Shown: positions 1-10,422 of the stretch, piece after piece
How positions within the stretch are numbered: position 1 is the first letter of the stretch
How the letters are laid out: the number at the start of each line of letters is the position of its first letter
Source: Enterobacter sp. RHBSTW-00994
Lineage (GTDB): Bacteria > Pseudomonadota > Gammaproteobacteria > Enterobacterales > Enterobacteriaceae
Direction of reading: 5' to 3'
DNA: 64,000 bases
Assembly: GCF_013782625.1 (NCBI RefSeq)
Contig: NZ_CP056199.1
Coordinates: 3,552,588-3,616,587, forward strand
Translations under genes and position numbers: made by a program
The notes under the pieces: model-generated
Told to the model about the DNA's origin: nothing
Seen by the model: the letters and a program-made list of their open reading frames with translations, nothing else
Database searches by the model: none

Positions 1-551
1 GCCTGCAGCGGACCATTTTTGACCGATGCCAAATCAACCAGAATGCAATCTTCCGGCAGCGGAGGCAGTTTCTCAATAATTTGCTCAGTCACATGAATCG
101 GTACGCTGACAATCACCATGCCCGCATCTGCCATTAATTCCGGTGCGCGGGCCCAGTCATCTTTCTCAACAATCCGTACCTGGTAACCAGACAGCATGAG
201 CATCTTTTCAAACAGACGCCCCATCTGACCACCACCACCGACAATGACTACCGGGCGCAGAGAAGGACAGAGGGTTTTGAATCCTTTGTCATTCTCGCTG
301 GAGTAGGACTCACGCATCACGCGGCGCAGGACATCTTCGATCAAGTCAGGTGAAACACCCAATGCCTGCGCTTCTTTACGGCGTGACGCCAACATTGATG
401 CCTCACGTTCCGGCACATAGATCGGCAGGCCATATTTACTTTTGACCTCGCCCACTTCAGCGACCAGGGCCATACGACGCGCCAGCAAATCCAGCAACGC
501 CTTATCAACTTCATCAATTTGATCGCGTAACGCGGTCAATTCAGCAACCAT
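1..551 (-). CDS. tyrA: TyrA chorismate mutase/prephenate dehydrogenase (N-terminal part)
   Basis: Bifunctional cytoplasmic enzyme that converts chorismate to prephenate and then to 4-hydroxyphenylpyruvate in tyrosine synthesis. The start ATG reads backwards from 551 and gives [19 protein letters not shown], the start of the AroQ-type chorismate mutase helix. The dehydrogenase NAD-binding motif follows as [18 protein letters not shown]. Only the first 183 codons are here; the rest lies left of base 1. It starts 10 bp after the aroF stop codon, so aroF-tyrA is one operon transcribed leftwards, presumably under the TyrR boxes upstream of aroF. No defects are seen. Confidence 0.97.
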   Translation of the reverse strand, partial: MVAELTALRDQIDEVDKALLDLLARRMALVAEVGEVKSKYGLPIYVPEREASMLASRRKEAQALGVSPDLIEDVLRRVMRESYSSENDKGFKTLCPSLRPVVIVGGGGQMGRLFEKMLMLSGYQVRIVEKDDWARAPELMADAGMVIVSVPIHVTEQIIEKLPPLPEDCILVDLASVKNGPLQ

Positions 552-561
552 AACTAACCTC

Positions 562-1632
562 TTAAGCCAGGCGCGCCGCCAGCTGGCCGTTTAAATCTTT
601 ATGAATCTCACGCAGCAGCGCATCAGTCGCTTCCCAGCTAATGCAGGCATCTGTCACCGATACACCCTGTTTCATCGCGCTGCGCGGTTGTTCAGATGAC
701 TGATTGCCTTCATGGATATTGCTCTCAATCATTAACCCGATAATGGAGCGATTACCATCCTTGATTTGTGCCACAACAGATTCCGCAACAGCAGGCTGAC
801 GGCGGTAATCTTTATTTGAGTTGCCATGGCTGCAATCTACCATCAGCGACGGGCGCAGTCCCGCCTGTTCCATCTCTTTTTCACACTGGGCAACATCCGC
901 TGGGCTGTAGTTTGGTGCTTTACCGCCACGCAGGATCACATGACCATCCGGGTTGCCCTGCGTTTGCAGCAGGCACACTTGCCCCGCCTGGTTAATGCCG
1001 ACAAAGCGGTGTGGCATCGCCGCGGCGCGCATGGCGTTAATTGCCGTCGCCAGACTACCATCTGTGCCGTTTTTAAAACCAACCGGCATAGACAAACCAG
1101 ATGCCATTTCGCGGTGAGTTTGCGATTCAGTGGTACGCGCACCAATAGCCGACCAGCTAAACAGATCGCCCAGGTACTGCGGACTATTCGGATCAAGCGC
1201 TTCTGTTGCCAGTGGCAGCCCCATATTGACCAGTTCAACCAACAGTTGGCGCGCAATTTTCAGACCAGCTTCCACATCAAACGAGCCATCCATGTGCGGA
1301 TCGTTAATCAACCCTTTCCAGCCAACGGTTGTACGAGGCTTTTCAAAATAGACGCGCATCACCAGATAGAGGCTATCGCTGACCTCAGCTGCTAATGCTT
1401 TAAATCGACGAGCATATTCAATCGCGGTTTCAGGATCGTGAATGGAGCAAGGACCACACACCACCAGCAGACGCGGATCGCGCCCTGCAATGATGTCAGA
1501 GATGGTCTGGCGGGAAAGCTCAATTTGCGCCTCCTGCTCCACACTCAGCGGGAATTCCGCTTTCAGTTGATCCGGAGTAATCAAAACCTGTTCGTCAGTA
1601 ATATGTACGTTGTTCAGCGCGTCTTTTTGCAT
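562..1632 (-). CDS. aroF: 3-deoxy-D-arabino-heptulosonate-7-phosphate synthase, Tyr-sensitive
   Basis: Condenses phosphoenolpyruvate with erythrose 4-phosphate, the first step of the shikimate pathway. The protein is 356 residues, the usual length of the class I enterobacterial enzyme, and carries the family motifs [35 protein letters not shown] and [13 protein letters not shown]. The assignment to the tyrosine-inhibited isozyme rests on the operon with tyrA and on the position next to yfiL, as in E. coli; aroG and aroH are elsewhere in that genome. Two TyrR-type boxes sit upstream, at 1727-1744 and 1780-1797, consistent with repression by TyrR plus tyrosine. Confidence 0.97.
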   Translation of the reverse strand: MQKDALNNVHITDEQVLITPDQLKAEFPLSVEQEAQIELSRQTISDIIAGRDPRLLVVCGPCSIHDPETAIEYARRFKALAAEVSDSLYLVMRVYFEKPRTTVGWKGLINDPHMDGSFDVEAGLKIARQLLVELVNMGLPLATEALDPNSPQYLGDLFSWSAIGARTTESQTHREMASGLSMPVGFKNGTDGSLATAINAMRAAAMPHRFVGINQAGQVCLLQTQGNPDGHVILRGGKAPNYSPADVAQCEKEMEQAGLRPSLMVDCSHGNSNKDYRRQPAVAESVVAQIKDGNRSIIGLMIESNIHEGNQSSEQPRSAMKQGVSVTDACISWEATDALLREIHKDLNGQLAARLA

Positions 1633-1726
1633 GATGGCGATCCTGTAAAGCTCGTTTGCGATAGTTGTTTTCCTCTAAGAGGTGCTTCCACAATACCACA
1701 CAAAGTAAAGATTTCAATCCGAAATA

Positions 1727-1744
1727 CGTAAACAATAATTTACA
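1727..1744. promoter_or_regulatory. TyrR box (proximal)
   Basis: The sequence cGTAAA-N6-TTTACA matches the TyrR consensus TGTAAA-N6-TTTACA at all but the first base. It lies about 95 bp upstream of the aroF start, in the aroF/yfiL divergent region. Confidence 0.8.
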
Positions 1745-1779
1745 TCAAGCGATTTTCATCAAAAAACAACCCTTATACA

Positions 1780-1797
1780 TGTAAACATAAAGTTACA
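1780..1797. promoter_or_regulatory. TyrR box (distal)
   Basis: TGTAAACATAAAGTTACA has one mismatch (G for T) against TGTAAA-N6-TTTACA. It is centred 53 bp from the proximal box, about five helical turns, so cooperative TyrR binding is plausible. E. coli aroF also has several boxes here. Confidence 0.75.
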
Positions 1798-1846
1798 CTC
1801 ACTCTTTTTTCTCACCAGGCTATGCTAAATAAAAAAGGAGATCTCT

Positions 1847-2221
1847 ATGCGTTCGATCCCTGTCACATTACTTGCACTGTTGTTATCCGGTTGCCAGATT
1901 AACCCTTATACATTTCAACCAAACTGGACGAGCACCAACTGGTTTAATGCGGGTAAAGAAGAGGCAATGAACGGAACAGCCGTTAAAGATAACCAGGTCC
2001 TGGCCGATAATTTTAACGATCCAAATGTGAATCGTAGTGAATATCTTCGCGGATATGCGGATGGACAGAAAAAAGTGTGCGAAGAAGGATTTATTCATGC
2101 CTGGGGTTTAGCAGGAAAATCATTCCCGGCCACCTGCGATACAGCAGAAAACACCGCAAAACTACGTGAAGCATGGCAACAAGGGATGGATGAAAGCTTG
2201 AAAGCCAGCAGGCTTAATTAA
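1847..2221 (+). CDS. yfiL: YfiL lipoprotein (DUF2799)
   Basis: A 124-residue secreted protein of the YfiL/DUF2799 family with no established function. It begins MRSIPVTLLALLLSGCQIN: a short hydrophobic signal ending in a lipobox (LLSGC), so Cys16 should be lipidated. The strong Shine-Dalgarno AAAAAAGGAG sits just before the ATG. The gene is divergent from aroF and precedes yfiR by about 90 bp, the arrangement seen in E. coli. The mature part is polar and carries two further Cys residues that could form a disulfide in the periplasm (inference). Confidence 0.85.
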   Translation: MRSIPVTLLALLLSGCQINPYTFQPNWTSTNWFNAGKEEAMNGTAVKDNQVLADNFNDPNVNRSEYLRGYADGQKKVCEEGFIHAWGLAGKSFPATCDTAENTAKLREAWQQGMDESLKASRLN

Positions 2222-2314
2222 TTTTATCTGTAACCATCTGAATAAATGCAACTGTAAGATTTAACCTAAGTCAATTCAGTTACATTCCTGACATAATGAC
2301 GGCCTTGATAAACA

Positions 2315-2911
2315 ATGGTATTCTGCCGACAACTCTTAAGGACATCTATTTCCAGAGCGGCGTGGCGGATTCTGGTGAGAAAATCATTCTTGATCTCTTT
2401 GTACCGACTCACTCTGGTGCTGATGCTGTTTGTTAGTGCGAGCCCCGCAACAGCCGGAACGCTGACGGAAACCGATAAATCGGTGCGTTCAATTGTGTCT
2501 GGGATTGTAAGCTATACGCGGTGGCCATCCCTTTCTGGACAGCCCAAACTCTGTGTTTTTGCCTCTTCTCACTATGTGCAAGCACTTACTAGTGAAGATG
2601 GGCAAACCTTGTTACCTTATACACCAACGATCGTGAATAATGATCAAGAAGCGCTGTCTGCAACTTGCGATGCTATTTATTTCGGCGCTGAATCGCCATC
2701 TGACCAGCTTGAATTAATAAGTAAATATCAGGGCAGACCCCTGCTATTAATCTCAGAGCAAACTCCAGAATGTCTTATTGGCAGTGCATTTTGCATGATA
2801 ATAGATAACAACCGGGTTAGATTTTCCGTAAATCTGGATGCACTGTCTCGTAGCGGTGTAAGAGTCAATCCGGATGTATTAATGCTTGCACGGAATTCGA
2901 AGCATGAATAA
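2315..2911 (+). CDS. yfiR: YfiR periplasmic repressor of the diguanylate cyclase YfiN
   Basis: Periplasmic protein (DUF4154) that binds the periplasmic part of YfiN and holds the cyclase inactive; loss or redox disturbance raises c-di-GMP. The core VSGIVSYTRWP, the Cys pairs and the ending SRSGVRVNPDVLMLAR match the family. The ATG at 2315 gives an unusually long 20-residue leader. The GTG at 2375 gives a normal signal peptide (VRKSFLISLYRLTL...SPATA) and a length near the E. coli protein, so 2375 is my preferred start. The last 8 bp overlap yfiN, implying translational coupling. Confidence 0.88.
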   Translation: MVFCRQLLRTSISRAAWRILVRKSFLISLYRLTLVLMLFVSASPATAGTLTETDKSVRSIVSGIVSYTRWPSLSGQPKLCVFASSHYVQALTSEDGQTLLPYTPTIVNNDQEALSATCDAIYFGAESPSDQLELISKYQGRPLLLISEQTPECLIGSAFCMIIDNNRVRFSVNLDALSRSGVRVNPDVLMLARNSKHE

Positions 2912-4124
2912 GGACTTCACTTCAACGCCACGTCCAACGTTTAAAAGAACGTTGCGGCGTATCAGCATGATAAGCGTCATCATCACAATGACGCTTATCT
3001 GGCTCTTGCTTTGTTTTGCATCTGTAGTGACGTTGAAGCAATATGCGCAAAAAAATCTCGAATTAACTGGTGCAACAATGAGCCATAGCCTTGAAGCTTC
3101 GCTGGTTTTCAATGACTCACTGGCGGCAAATGAAACTCTGGCTGCTCTCGGCAAGCAAGGGCAATTCGCCGTGGCGGAAGTCCTCGATACTCATAAAAAA
3201 CGCTTTGCTTACTGGTCATGGAACCCGGAAGAAAATACGGACACTCTCGGTGCACTGGTCAGCCGCTGGCTGTTCCCGACTCCCGTTTCGCAACCGGTCC
3301 TGCACAATGGCAACACCATTGGTGAAATCCGCCTTACCGCTCGCGATAGTTTGATCGGCCACTTTATCTGGATGTCGTTTGCGGTTTTGACCGGCTGTAT
3401 TCTTTTCGCCTCAGTTGTCGCGCTCACTATCACACGTTCTCTGCACCATGGCATGGTGACAGCAATACAAAACATCACCGATGTTGTCCACGATGTGCGC
3501 ACAAACCGTAATTTCTCGCGCCGAGTGAAGGAAGGACGTATTGAGGAATTCCACCGTTTTGGCGAAGACTTCAATAGTCTGCTGGACGAAATGGAAGAAT
3601 GGCAGCTCAAGTTACAGGCAAAAAACGCCCAATTACTTCGTACCGCTATGCACGACCCGCTTACTGGCCTTGCTAACCGGGCAGCATTTCGCAACAGTAT
3701 TGCAGCCTTAATGAATGATTCGTCAGCAAAGGTTAACTCTGCCCTGCTTTTTCTCGATGGCGATAACTTTAAATTTATCAATGACACCTGGGGCCATGCA
3801 GCAGGCGACTGCGTACTCATTGAAGTGGCCAGCCGGATGGTGGAATTTGGTGACAAACGCCATCAATCGTACCGTCTTGGCGGAGATGAGTTTGCGATGA
3901 TCCTGTATGGCGTACACTCTGAACTTGAAGTTCACAACATTTGTATTGCACTGTCGCAGCAGTTTATTCGTCCGTTTGATTTGCATAACGGGCATACAGC
4001 ATCGATGTCACTCAGCATTGGTTCAGCTCTGGCGTGGGAAAATGCCTCTGTGGAAGCATTACTGGAGCAAGCCGACCGCAATATGTACCTGGTCAAAAAC
4101 CAGAGTTCAAAAACAATATCTTAG
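2904..4124 (+). CDS. yfiN: YfiN (DgcN) membrane diguanylate cyclase
   Basis: Makes cyclic di-GMP from two GTP. About 406 residues: an N-terminal membrane helix near residues 19-42 (MISVIITMTLIWLLLCFASV), a periplasmic CHASE8-type domain, a second membrane helix (FIWMSFAVLTGCILFASVVA), a HAMP linker ending MEEWQLKLQAKNAQLL, and a GGDEF domain with an intact signature RLGGDEFAM. I use the ATG at 2904 rather than the in-frame TTG at 2886, because it matches the family start and overlaps the yfiR stop as ATGAATAA. Repressed by YfiR, and linked to YfiB from the outer membrane. Confidence 0.94.
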   Translation: MNKDFTSTPRPTFKRTLRRISMISVIITMTLIWLLLCFASVVTLKQYAQKNLELTGATMSHSLEASLVFNDSLAANETLAALGKQGQFAVAEVLDTHKKRFAYWSWNPEENTDTLGALVSRWLFPTPVSQPVLHNGNTIGEIRLTARDSLIGHFIWMSFAVLTGCILFASVVALTITRSLHHGMVTAIQNITDVVHDVRTNRNFSRRVKEGRIEEFHRFGEDFNSLLDEMEEWQLKLQAKNAQLLRTAMHDPLTGLANRAAFRNSIAALMNDSSAKVNSALLFLDGDNFKFINDTWGHAAGDCVLIEVASRMVEFGDKRHQSYRLGGDEFAMILYGVHSELEVHNICIALSQQFIRPFDLHNGHTASMSLSIGSALAWENASVEALLEQADRNMYLVKNQSSKTIS

Positions 4125-4137
4125 AAAGGAATACGAT

Positions 4138-4623
4138 ATGTTAAAGCGATACCTCGCACCTTTTTTACTCACATCACTGATCCTGGCGGGTTGCCAGACT
4201 CCCCCTACCGGCAAATTTACTCCAGAACAAATCGCCGCAATGAAATCATATGGGTTCAATGAGACCAACGGCGACTGGTCACTGGGGCTGTCAGATAAAA
4301 TCCTCTTCGGTAAAAATGAGGCGCAGATCCGCCCTGAGAGTGAGCAACAGATCCAGTCTATGGCGAAGCAGCTTGCCACTACGGGCTTAACTCATGCCCG
4401 GATGGACGGCCATACTGACAACTATGGTGAAGATGGCTACAACGAAGCGTTATCACTCAAACGTGCAAACGTCGTCGCCGATACCTGGGCAAAAGGGGCC
4501 AATATCCCGCGCAGTAACCTCACCACACAGGGATTAGGTAAAAAATATCCCGTTGCCAGTAACAGCACTTCGCAAGGCCGCGCTGAAAACCGCCGGGTTG
4601 CGGTGGTCATCAGCACGCCATAA
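4138..4623 (+). CDS. yfiB: YfiB OmpA-like lipoprotein
   Basis: Outer-membrane lipoprotein of 161 residues that sequesters YfiR and so releases YfiN. The signal is MLKRYLAPFLLTSLILAGC, with a lipobox at LAGC. The OmpA-like peptidoglycan-binding domain is shown by ARMDGHTDNYGEDGYNEALS and SQGRAENRRVAVVI. The Shine-Dalgarno AGAAAGGA lies 7 bp before the ATG at 4138; an open frame extends further upstream inside yfiN but has no support. It completes the yfiR-yfiN-yfiB c-di-GMP signalling operon. Confidence 0.93.
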   Translation: MLKRYLAPFLLTSLILAGCQTPPTGKFTPEQIAAMKSYGFNETNGDWSLGLSDKILFGKNEAQIRPESEQQIQSMAKQLATTGLTHARMDGHTDNYGEDGYNEALSLKRANVVADTWAKGANIPRSNLTTQGLGKKYPVASNSTSQGRAENRRVAVVISTP

Positions 4624-4625
4624 CG

Positions 4626-5996
4626 TTATTTAGCGGATGATTCGGTGAGCGACACAGTTGATGCCGCTCGCCAGCGTAGCCAGTCAATCAGCATGAGCAG
4701 TGCCAGACTCGCGCCCATCACCGGAAGGGCTAACCCCAGCAGCGCGCAGACAACGACCGTCATACTCCGCCCTGCCAATGGTAATGCCAGCCAACTCTGG
4801 CAAAGCGTCTGCACGGGGCTTGCCACCGACTGGGCCGGACGACGCATCCACCACATTCGATATCCCCAGATAATCAGAACACACAGTGCTATTCCAAACG
4901 CAATGAGCACTAACTGATTCGCCAGGCCAAATAAAATCCCCATATGGAAATCCACGCCCCAGCGGGTCAACTTAGCCATTAGCGGAAAATGTTCGAACTG
5001 GGTGCGATCCAGGATTTGCATTGAATGGGGATCAATTGCAACGGCATCAACTTGCGTAGGCCAGCTACGCTCAATCTCAGTAACGGTCCACGCCTGATTT
5101 GCCATTTTCGCCGGACGGATCTCCAGCTTCTCGGCATCAATGCCAGCCTTTCTCGCTGCGAGCAGAACATTGTCAAACTGCGTCAGATCCATCGCCATAT
5201 CGGGCATCATCATCCCACCATGATGACCACGATGCTCAGAATGTTCATCAGTGTTCTCTGATGTTCCGTGTAACGTGGTATTCACCTGAGGCGTAAGCCA
5301 GTTCATTTCAGCACGCAATTTATCGACGTTGCCCCCCGCCCATTGTGACCAGGTGAGACCCGTGGCCGAAAACAGTAACATGCCCCCCAGCAGGAGCCAG
5401 CCCAACGTAATATGCACGCGTCGACGATTCTGGAAGCGGTTATTCAGTCGGCGTTTAGGTCGGGTGTAAAACCACAATACAATTCCCCCTACTGCCGCTA
5501 TCCACATCCAGGAAGCTGCCAGTTCACTATACAACCGTCCGGTATCACCCAACATTAATGAGCTGTGGAGATAATCGATTTTCTGACGCAGCGGCAAAAT
5601 ACCGCTTGTGCCATACACCGTCATATCACCGCGAACCTGCAGAGTTACCGGGTCAACAAAGATAGCCCGGGTCTCTGATGGCCCAAGCATCGGGTCAGCA
5701 AACATCACTCGCGTCGTTTCCCCTTCAGCCAGACCGGGGCGTACCGCATGTAAACGTAATCCAGTACCGACAGTTTTTTCCGCCACGGCTATCTGCTCAG
5801 ACAGCGGCAATGCGTCACCCGAAGTGTCTGTATGTAAAGCTGTGCGATAGACATAACCTTCTAGCTGCGGCGTCGCCACATAGAGCGTGCCGGTAAGCGC
5901 AGCGAAAAAAATAAACGGACCAACAAATAGCCCGACATAGAAATGGAGGCGTCGCAGCAGGTTTACCCATGCCACGCGCGAAGTGCAGGTAGTCAT
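4626..5996 (-). CDS. PepSY-associated transmembrane protein, Met/His-rich
   Basis: A 456-residue inner-membrane protein of the PepSY_TM (DUF3649/PiuB-like) type, whose members are often linked to iron-siderophore or copper handling. Helix 1 includes LLRRLHFYVGLFVGPFIFFA, and the family pairs SSLMLGDTGRLYSELAA and RRRVHITLGWLLLGGML follow. A periplasmic loop carries HSEHRGHHGGMMMPDMAMD, a likely metal-binding stretch. The start has the Shine-Dalgarno AAGGA 6 bp upstream. It lies 39 bp after the DUF2946 gene and is convergent with yfiB (2 bp apart). Function is inferred from class; the metal is not known. As I recall it, E. coli K-12 has no gene here. Confidence 0.8.
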   Translation of the reverse strand: MTTCTSRVAWVNLLRRLHFYVGLFVGPFIFFAALTGTLYVATPQLEGYVYRTALHTDTSGDALPLSEQIAVAEKTVGTGLRLHAVRPGLAEGETTRVMFADPMLGPSETRAIFVDPVTLQVRGDMTVYGTSGILPLRQKIDYLHSSLMLGDTGRLYSELAASWMWIAAVGGIVLWFYTRPKRRLNNRFQNRRRVHITLGWLLLGGMLLFSATGLTWSQWAGGNVDKLRAEMNWLTPQVNTTLHGTSENTDEHSEHRGHHGGMMMPDMAMDLTQFDNVLLAARKAGIDAEKLEIRPAKMANQAWTVTEIERSWPTQVDAVAIDPHSMQILDRTQFEHFPLMAKLTRWGVDFHMGILFGLANQLVLIAFGIALCVLIIWGYRMWWMRRPAQSVASPVQTLCQSWLALPLAGRSMTVVVCALLGLALPVMGASLALLMLIDWLRWRAASTVSLTESSAK

Positions 5997-6035
5997 ACTT
6001 TTCCTTTTTAAGGTAAAAAGTGATCGATTTTGTTT

Positions 6036-6440
6036 TTAAAGGGAAAAAGCAGACAGATGCGGTGGCGCACGGGTATCAGGATACAACCAGGGGAAAAAAT
6101 GCCAGTGGCTTACCACCGGGCGAGGCAGTTTAAGACGAAGCCGTTGCAGTGCGATACTGAGCAGCACGATCAGCGCCAGTATCATGCCCGGTACATGAGC
6201 TAACAGTACGCAGTAACCGCAGGCTTCAGCGTGATCAACAGGCATTGAGTGTTGCATGTCGCCATGATGCTCATCCATCGACATCATGTTCATATCGTGG
6301 TGCATGCCCGGCATGGCACTCATGGGATCTTTCTGAAGCGAGATGGAGATAAGCGGAGCAATCACGATCAGCAGGATCGCAAACAACGCGGCCCATGCCG
6401 CTGTGCGTTTCCAGACTGACTGATGCAATACGTTACCCAC
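6036..6440 (-). CDS. DUF2946-type small Met/His-rich membrane protein
   Basis: About 134 residues. An N-terminal membrane helix (AAWAALFAILLIVIAPLISI) is followed by a dense metal-type segment PMSAMPGMHHDMNMMSMDEH, then ACGYC, then a second helix (GMILALIVLLSIALQRL). This is the architecture of DUF2946 proteins, often found with PepSY or copper genes. An open frame runs to 6467, but a GTG at 6440 has the strong ribosome site GGAGGGAGG about 5 bp upstream, so I chose it. It is the first gene of a two-gene leftward operon with the PepSY gene. A role in copper (or iron) homeostasis is inference. Confidence 0.7.
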   Translation of the reverse strand: MGNVLHQSVWKRTAAWAALFAILLIVIAPLISISLQKDPMSAMPGMHHDMNMMSMDEHHGDMQHSMPVDHAEACGYCVLLAHVPGMILALIVLLSIALQRLRLKLPRPVVSHWHFFPWLYPDTRAPPHLSAFSL

Positions 6441-6515
6441 TGCCCCTCCCTCCAGGATCGACAGCATTGTAAATGATTTATATCAAAACGGTTAACGCAA
6501 GGGAGGTTTTTAGAT

Positions 6516-6550
6516 AAAAAAAGGGCCAGCCTTTTGGCCAGCCCTTTTTA
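6516..6550 (-). terminator. Rho-independent terminator of rplS
   Basis: An inverted repeat (AAAGGGCCAGCC, four-base loop, GGCCAGCCCTTT, two G-T pairs in the stem) is flanked by T runs on the leftward strand. It ends the rpsP-rimM-trmD-rplS operon 23 bp after rplS. Confidence 0.9.
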
Positions 6551-6572
6551 CAGGATGTCGCTTAAGCGAATC

Positions 6573-6923
<351 letters not shown>

Positions 6924-6963
6924 TTAATCTCTTATCCTGGGTAAACTGATATTCGGGTGCGTA

Positions 6964-7731
6964 TTACGCCTTCCCATCATGTTCATGCTGCTGGTGCGCG
7001 TGTTCAGTTTTGAACTCGGCCAGCAACTTTGCTTGCTCTTCAGTCAGAGCCAGGTTTTCCAGAAGTTCAGGTCTTCTAAGCCAGGTTCGGCCCAGCGACT
7101 GCTTCAGACGCCAGCGACGTATCTCGGCATGGTTTCCTGACAGTAACACTGTCGGGACCTCCATCCCTTCCAACACTTCAGGACGAGTATAGTGTGGACA
7201 GTCCAGCAATCCATCAGCAAAGGAATCTTCCGTTGCTGAAGCTTCATGTCCCAGTACACCCGGAATGAACCGGGAAACCGAGTCAATCAGCGTCATTGCC
7301 GGTAACTCACCACCGCTGAGAACGTAATCGCCGATAGACCATTCTTCGTCAATCTCGGTCTGAATTACGCGCTCATCTATCCCTTCGTAGCGACCGCACA
7401 CCAGAATCAGTTTCTGACTGGCTGCCAGTTCGCTCACGCCCGCTTGATCAAGCTTGCGTCCCTGAGGTGACAGATAAATCACCTTCGCGCCTTCACCTGC
7501 CGCGGCTCTTGCTGCTGAGATGGCATCCCGTAAAGGTTGCACCATCATTAACATCCCCGGTCCGCCACCGTAAGGACGATCATCCACGGTACGGTGTCGG
7601 TCATGAGTGAAATCTCGTGGACTCCAGCTCTCGATGCTCAGCAGGCCATTTTTTACTGCCCGGCCAGTTACCCCGTAATCGGTAATCGCGCGGAACATTT
7701 CAGGAAACAGGCTAATTATGCCAATCCACAT
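6964..7731 (-). CDS. trmD: tRNA (guanine-N1-)-methyltransferase TrmD
   Basis: SPOUT-class methyltransferase that makes m1G37 next to the anticodon and prevents +1 frameshifting. 255 residues, begins [20 protein letters not shown], with the trefoil-knot motifs [13 protein letters not shown] and [19 protein letters not shown] and the substrate-loop region around [12 protein letters not shown]. The C-terminal tail is His-rich ([13 protein letters not shown]). It follows rimM by about 30 bp in the r-protein operon. Confidence 0.98.
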   Translation of the reverse strand: MWIGIISLFPEMFRAITDYGVTGRAVKNGLLSIESWSPRDFTHDRHRTVDDRPYGGGPGMLMMVQPLRDAISAARAAAGEGAKVIYLSPQGRKLDQAGVSELAASQKLILVCGRYEGIDERVIQTEIDEEWSIGDYVLSGGELPAMTLIDSVSRFIPGVLGHEASATEDSFADGLLDCPHYTRPEVLEGMEVPTVLLSGNHAEIRRWRLKQSLGRTWLRRPELLENLALTEEQAKLLAEFKTEHAHQQHEHDGKA

Positions 7732-7761
7732 AGCGCCGTCTTTTACCGTTTTCAGGAGAAT

Positions 7762-8307
7762 TTAAAAACCAGGATCCCAATCTACTTCAATCGTTTGAGT
7801 AGCGAGATCGACTTTCTTGATAACCTGCCCATCGAGGAACGGAACCAACCGCTCCTTGATACCGAACGCATCTTTCAGGTTTGCCTTAATGACGAGAACG
7901 TCATTCGATCCAGTTTCCATCATATCGATGACTTTACCCAGACCATAGCCTTCTGTTGTCACAACCTGGCAACCGATAAGGTCTTTCCAGTAGTAACCAT
8001 CATCCAGCTTCGGCAACTGCGATGAATCAACGACAATTTCGCAATTGGTCAGCAGATTCGCGGCATCGCGATCGTCAACGCCTTTCAGCTTAATGACGAT
8101 ATCCTGATTGTGGTGACGCCAGCTTTCCAGCTCGACCTCTTCCCACTTACCACCTTTCTGGATAAACCAGGGTTGGTAATCAAAAATGCTTTCGGCGTCT
8201 TCGGTGGAGGAAAACACTCTGAGCCAACCACGGATACCGTAAGTAGAACCCATTTTCCCCAATACGATCGGTTCAACAGGGACTGGTGCGGCGTGTTGCT
8301 TGCTCAT
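7762..8307 (-). CDS. rimM: Ribosome maturation factor RimM
   Basis: 30S assembly factor that binds S19 and helps 16S 3'-domain maturation. About 181 residues: a RimM N domain beginning [20 protein letters not shown] and a PRC-barrel C domain with [16 protein letters not shown]-like sequence. An upstream ATG at 8316 is in frame, but the family start is [18 protein letters not shown] at 8307. It lies 18 bp after rpsP in the operon. Confidence 0.97.
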   Translation of the reverse strand: MSKQHAAPVPVEPIVLGKMGSTYGIRGWLRVFSSTEDAESIFDYQPWFIQKGGKWEEVELESWRHHNQDIVIKLKGVDDRDAANLLTNCEIVVDSSQLPKLDDGYYWKDLIGCQVVTTEGYGLGKVIDMMETGSNDVLVIKANLKDAFGIKERLVPFLDGQVIKKVDLATQTIEVDWDPGF

Positions 8308-8325
8308 CATGACCACCGTGACAGA

Positions 8326-8894
<569 letters not shown>

Positions 8895-10256
8895 TTAACG
8901 GCCAGGGAATCCAGGAGGCATCATCCCTTTCATGCCGCGCATCATCTTCGCCATCCCGCCTTTCTTCATTTTCTTCATCATGCGCTGCATGTCGTCGAAT
9001 TGTTTCAGAAGACGGTTAACGTCCTGCACCTGCATACCGCAACCTGCAGCGATACGGCGTTTGCGGGAGCCTTTGATGATGTCTGGGTTTGCACGTTCTT
9101 TCAGCGTCATCGAGTTAATGATCGCTTCCATACGCACCAGCACTTTGTCATCCATCTGCGCTTTAACGTTATCCGGGATCTGTCCCATACCGGGCAGTTT
9201 ACCCATCAGACTCGCCATTCCGCCCATATTCTTCATCTGACGCAACTGCTCGAGGAAGTCCGTCAGGTCAAAGCCATCGCCTTTTTTCAGCTTGTTCGCC
9301 AGCTTCTCAGCCTGCGCGCGATCGACTTTGCTTTCGATATCTTCGATAAGCGACAGCACATCGCCCATCCCGAGGATACGGGAGGCAATACGATCCGGGT
9401 GGAACGGCTCCAGCGCTTCGGTTTTTTCGCCAACACCGAGGAATTTAATCGGCTTGCCGGTGATATGGCGGATAGAAAGTGCCGCACCACCACGAGCATC
9501 ACCGTCCACTTTGGTCAACACAACACCGGTTAAAGGCAGCGCTTCGTTAAACGCTTTTGCGGTATTCGCCGCATCCTGACCGGTCATTGCATCGACAACA
9601 AACAGGGTCTCTACCGGGTTAATGGCAGCATGAACCTGTTTGATTTCATCCATCATCGCTTCGTCGACGTGGAGTCGCCCCGCGGTATCCACCAACAGCA
9701 CGTCGTAGAATTTCAGCTTCGCTTCTTTCAGCGCAGCATTAACGATATCGACAGGCTTCTGGGCAACATCAGACGGGAAGAAATCCACGCTAACTTGCTG
9801 AGCGAGGGTTTCCAACTGTTTGATCGCCGCTGGGCGGTATACGTCAGCAGAAACCACCAGGACTTTCTTCTTGTGCTTTTCACGCAAGAATTTACCCAGT
9901 TTACCCACGCTTGTGGTTTTACCTGCCCCCTGCAGGCCAGCCATCAGCACCACGGCAGGTGGCTGTGCCGCCAGGTTAAGTACCTGGTTTTCTTCGCCCA
10001 TCGCCGCAACGAGTTCGTTACGGACAATTTTGACGAATTCCTGACCTGGCGTCAGGCTTTTGTTTACTTCATGACCAACCGCTTTTTCTTTAACGCGGTT
10101 GATGAAATCACGAACAACAGGTAACGCGACATCTGCTTCCAGCAGTGCCATGCGCACTTCGCGCAGCGTTTCCTTGATGTTCTCTTCGGTAAGGCGTCCA
10201 CGGCCGCTGATGTTGCGCAGCGTGCGCGACAAACGATCGGTTAAATTATCAAACAT
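8895..10256 (-). CDS. ffh: Signal recognition particle protein Ffh
   Basis: GTPase of the signal recognition particle; binds 4.5S RNA and signal sequences and delivers ribosomes to FtsY at the membrane. 453 residues: N domain from MFDNLTDRLSRTLRNISGRG, G domain with P-loop GLQGAGKTTSVGKLG, DTAGRLHVDEAMM and TKVDGDARGG, and a methionine-rich M domain ending MMKKMKKGGMAKMMRGMKG with the RNA-binding GSRKRRIAAGCGM. An open frame runs to 10418, but the family start at 10256 gives the known length. Divergent from ypjD. Confidence 0.98.
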   Translation of the reverse strand: MFDNLTDRLSRTLRNISGRGRLTEENIKETLREVRMALLEADVALPVVRDFINRVKEKAVGHEVNKSLTPGQEFVKIVRNELVAAMGEENQVLNLAAQPPAVVLMAGLQGAGKTTSVGKLGKFLREKHKKKVLVVSADVYRPAAIKQLETLAQQVSVDFFPSDVAQKPVDIVNAALKEAKLKFYDVLLVDTAGRLHVDEAMMDEIKQVHAAINPVETLFVVDAMTGQDAANTAKAFNEALPLTGVVLTKVDGDARGGAALSIRHITGKPIKFLGVGEKTEALEPFHPDRIASRILGMGDVLSLIEDIESKVDRAQAEKLANKLKKGDGFDLTDFLEQLRQMKNMGGMASLMGKLPGMGQIPDNVKAQMDDKVLVRMEAIINSMTLKERANPDIIKGSRKRRIAAGCGMQVQDVNRLLKQFDDMQRMMKKMKKGGMAKMMRGMKGMMPPGFPGR

Positions 10257-10422
10257 TGTCTCTCGCCTGAGGTAGAAACGTTGAGCCGCCACAGCGACAC
10301 ATACACAGAATTTTGCCGGAGTATAACATGAAGCCGCCTTTGTTGTTATGCAACGGTTGGAGCAGGCGTCACGTAACGTTATACTGCTTCTCTTTCTTAT
10401 TAAGACAACTGTCGACACCCCT

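Noticed and set aside
6455-6480. Fur-like box upstream of the DUF2946 gene
   Set aside because: The stretch GATATAAATCATTTACA matches the 19-bp Fur consensus at only about 8 positions, too weak to support iron control.
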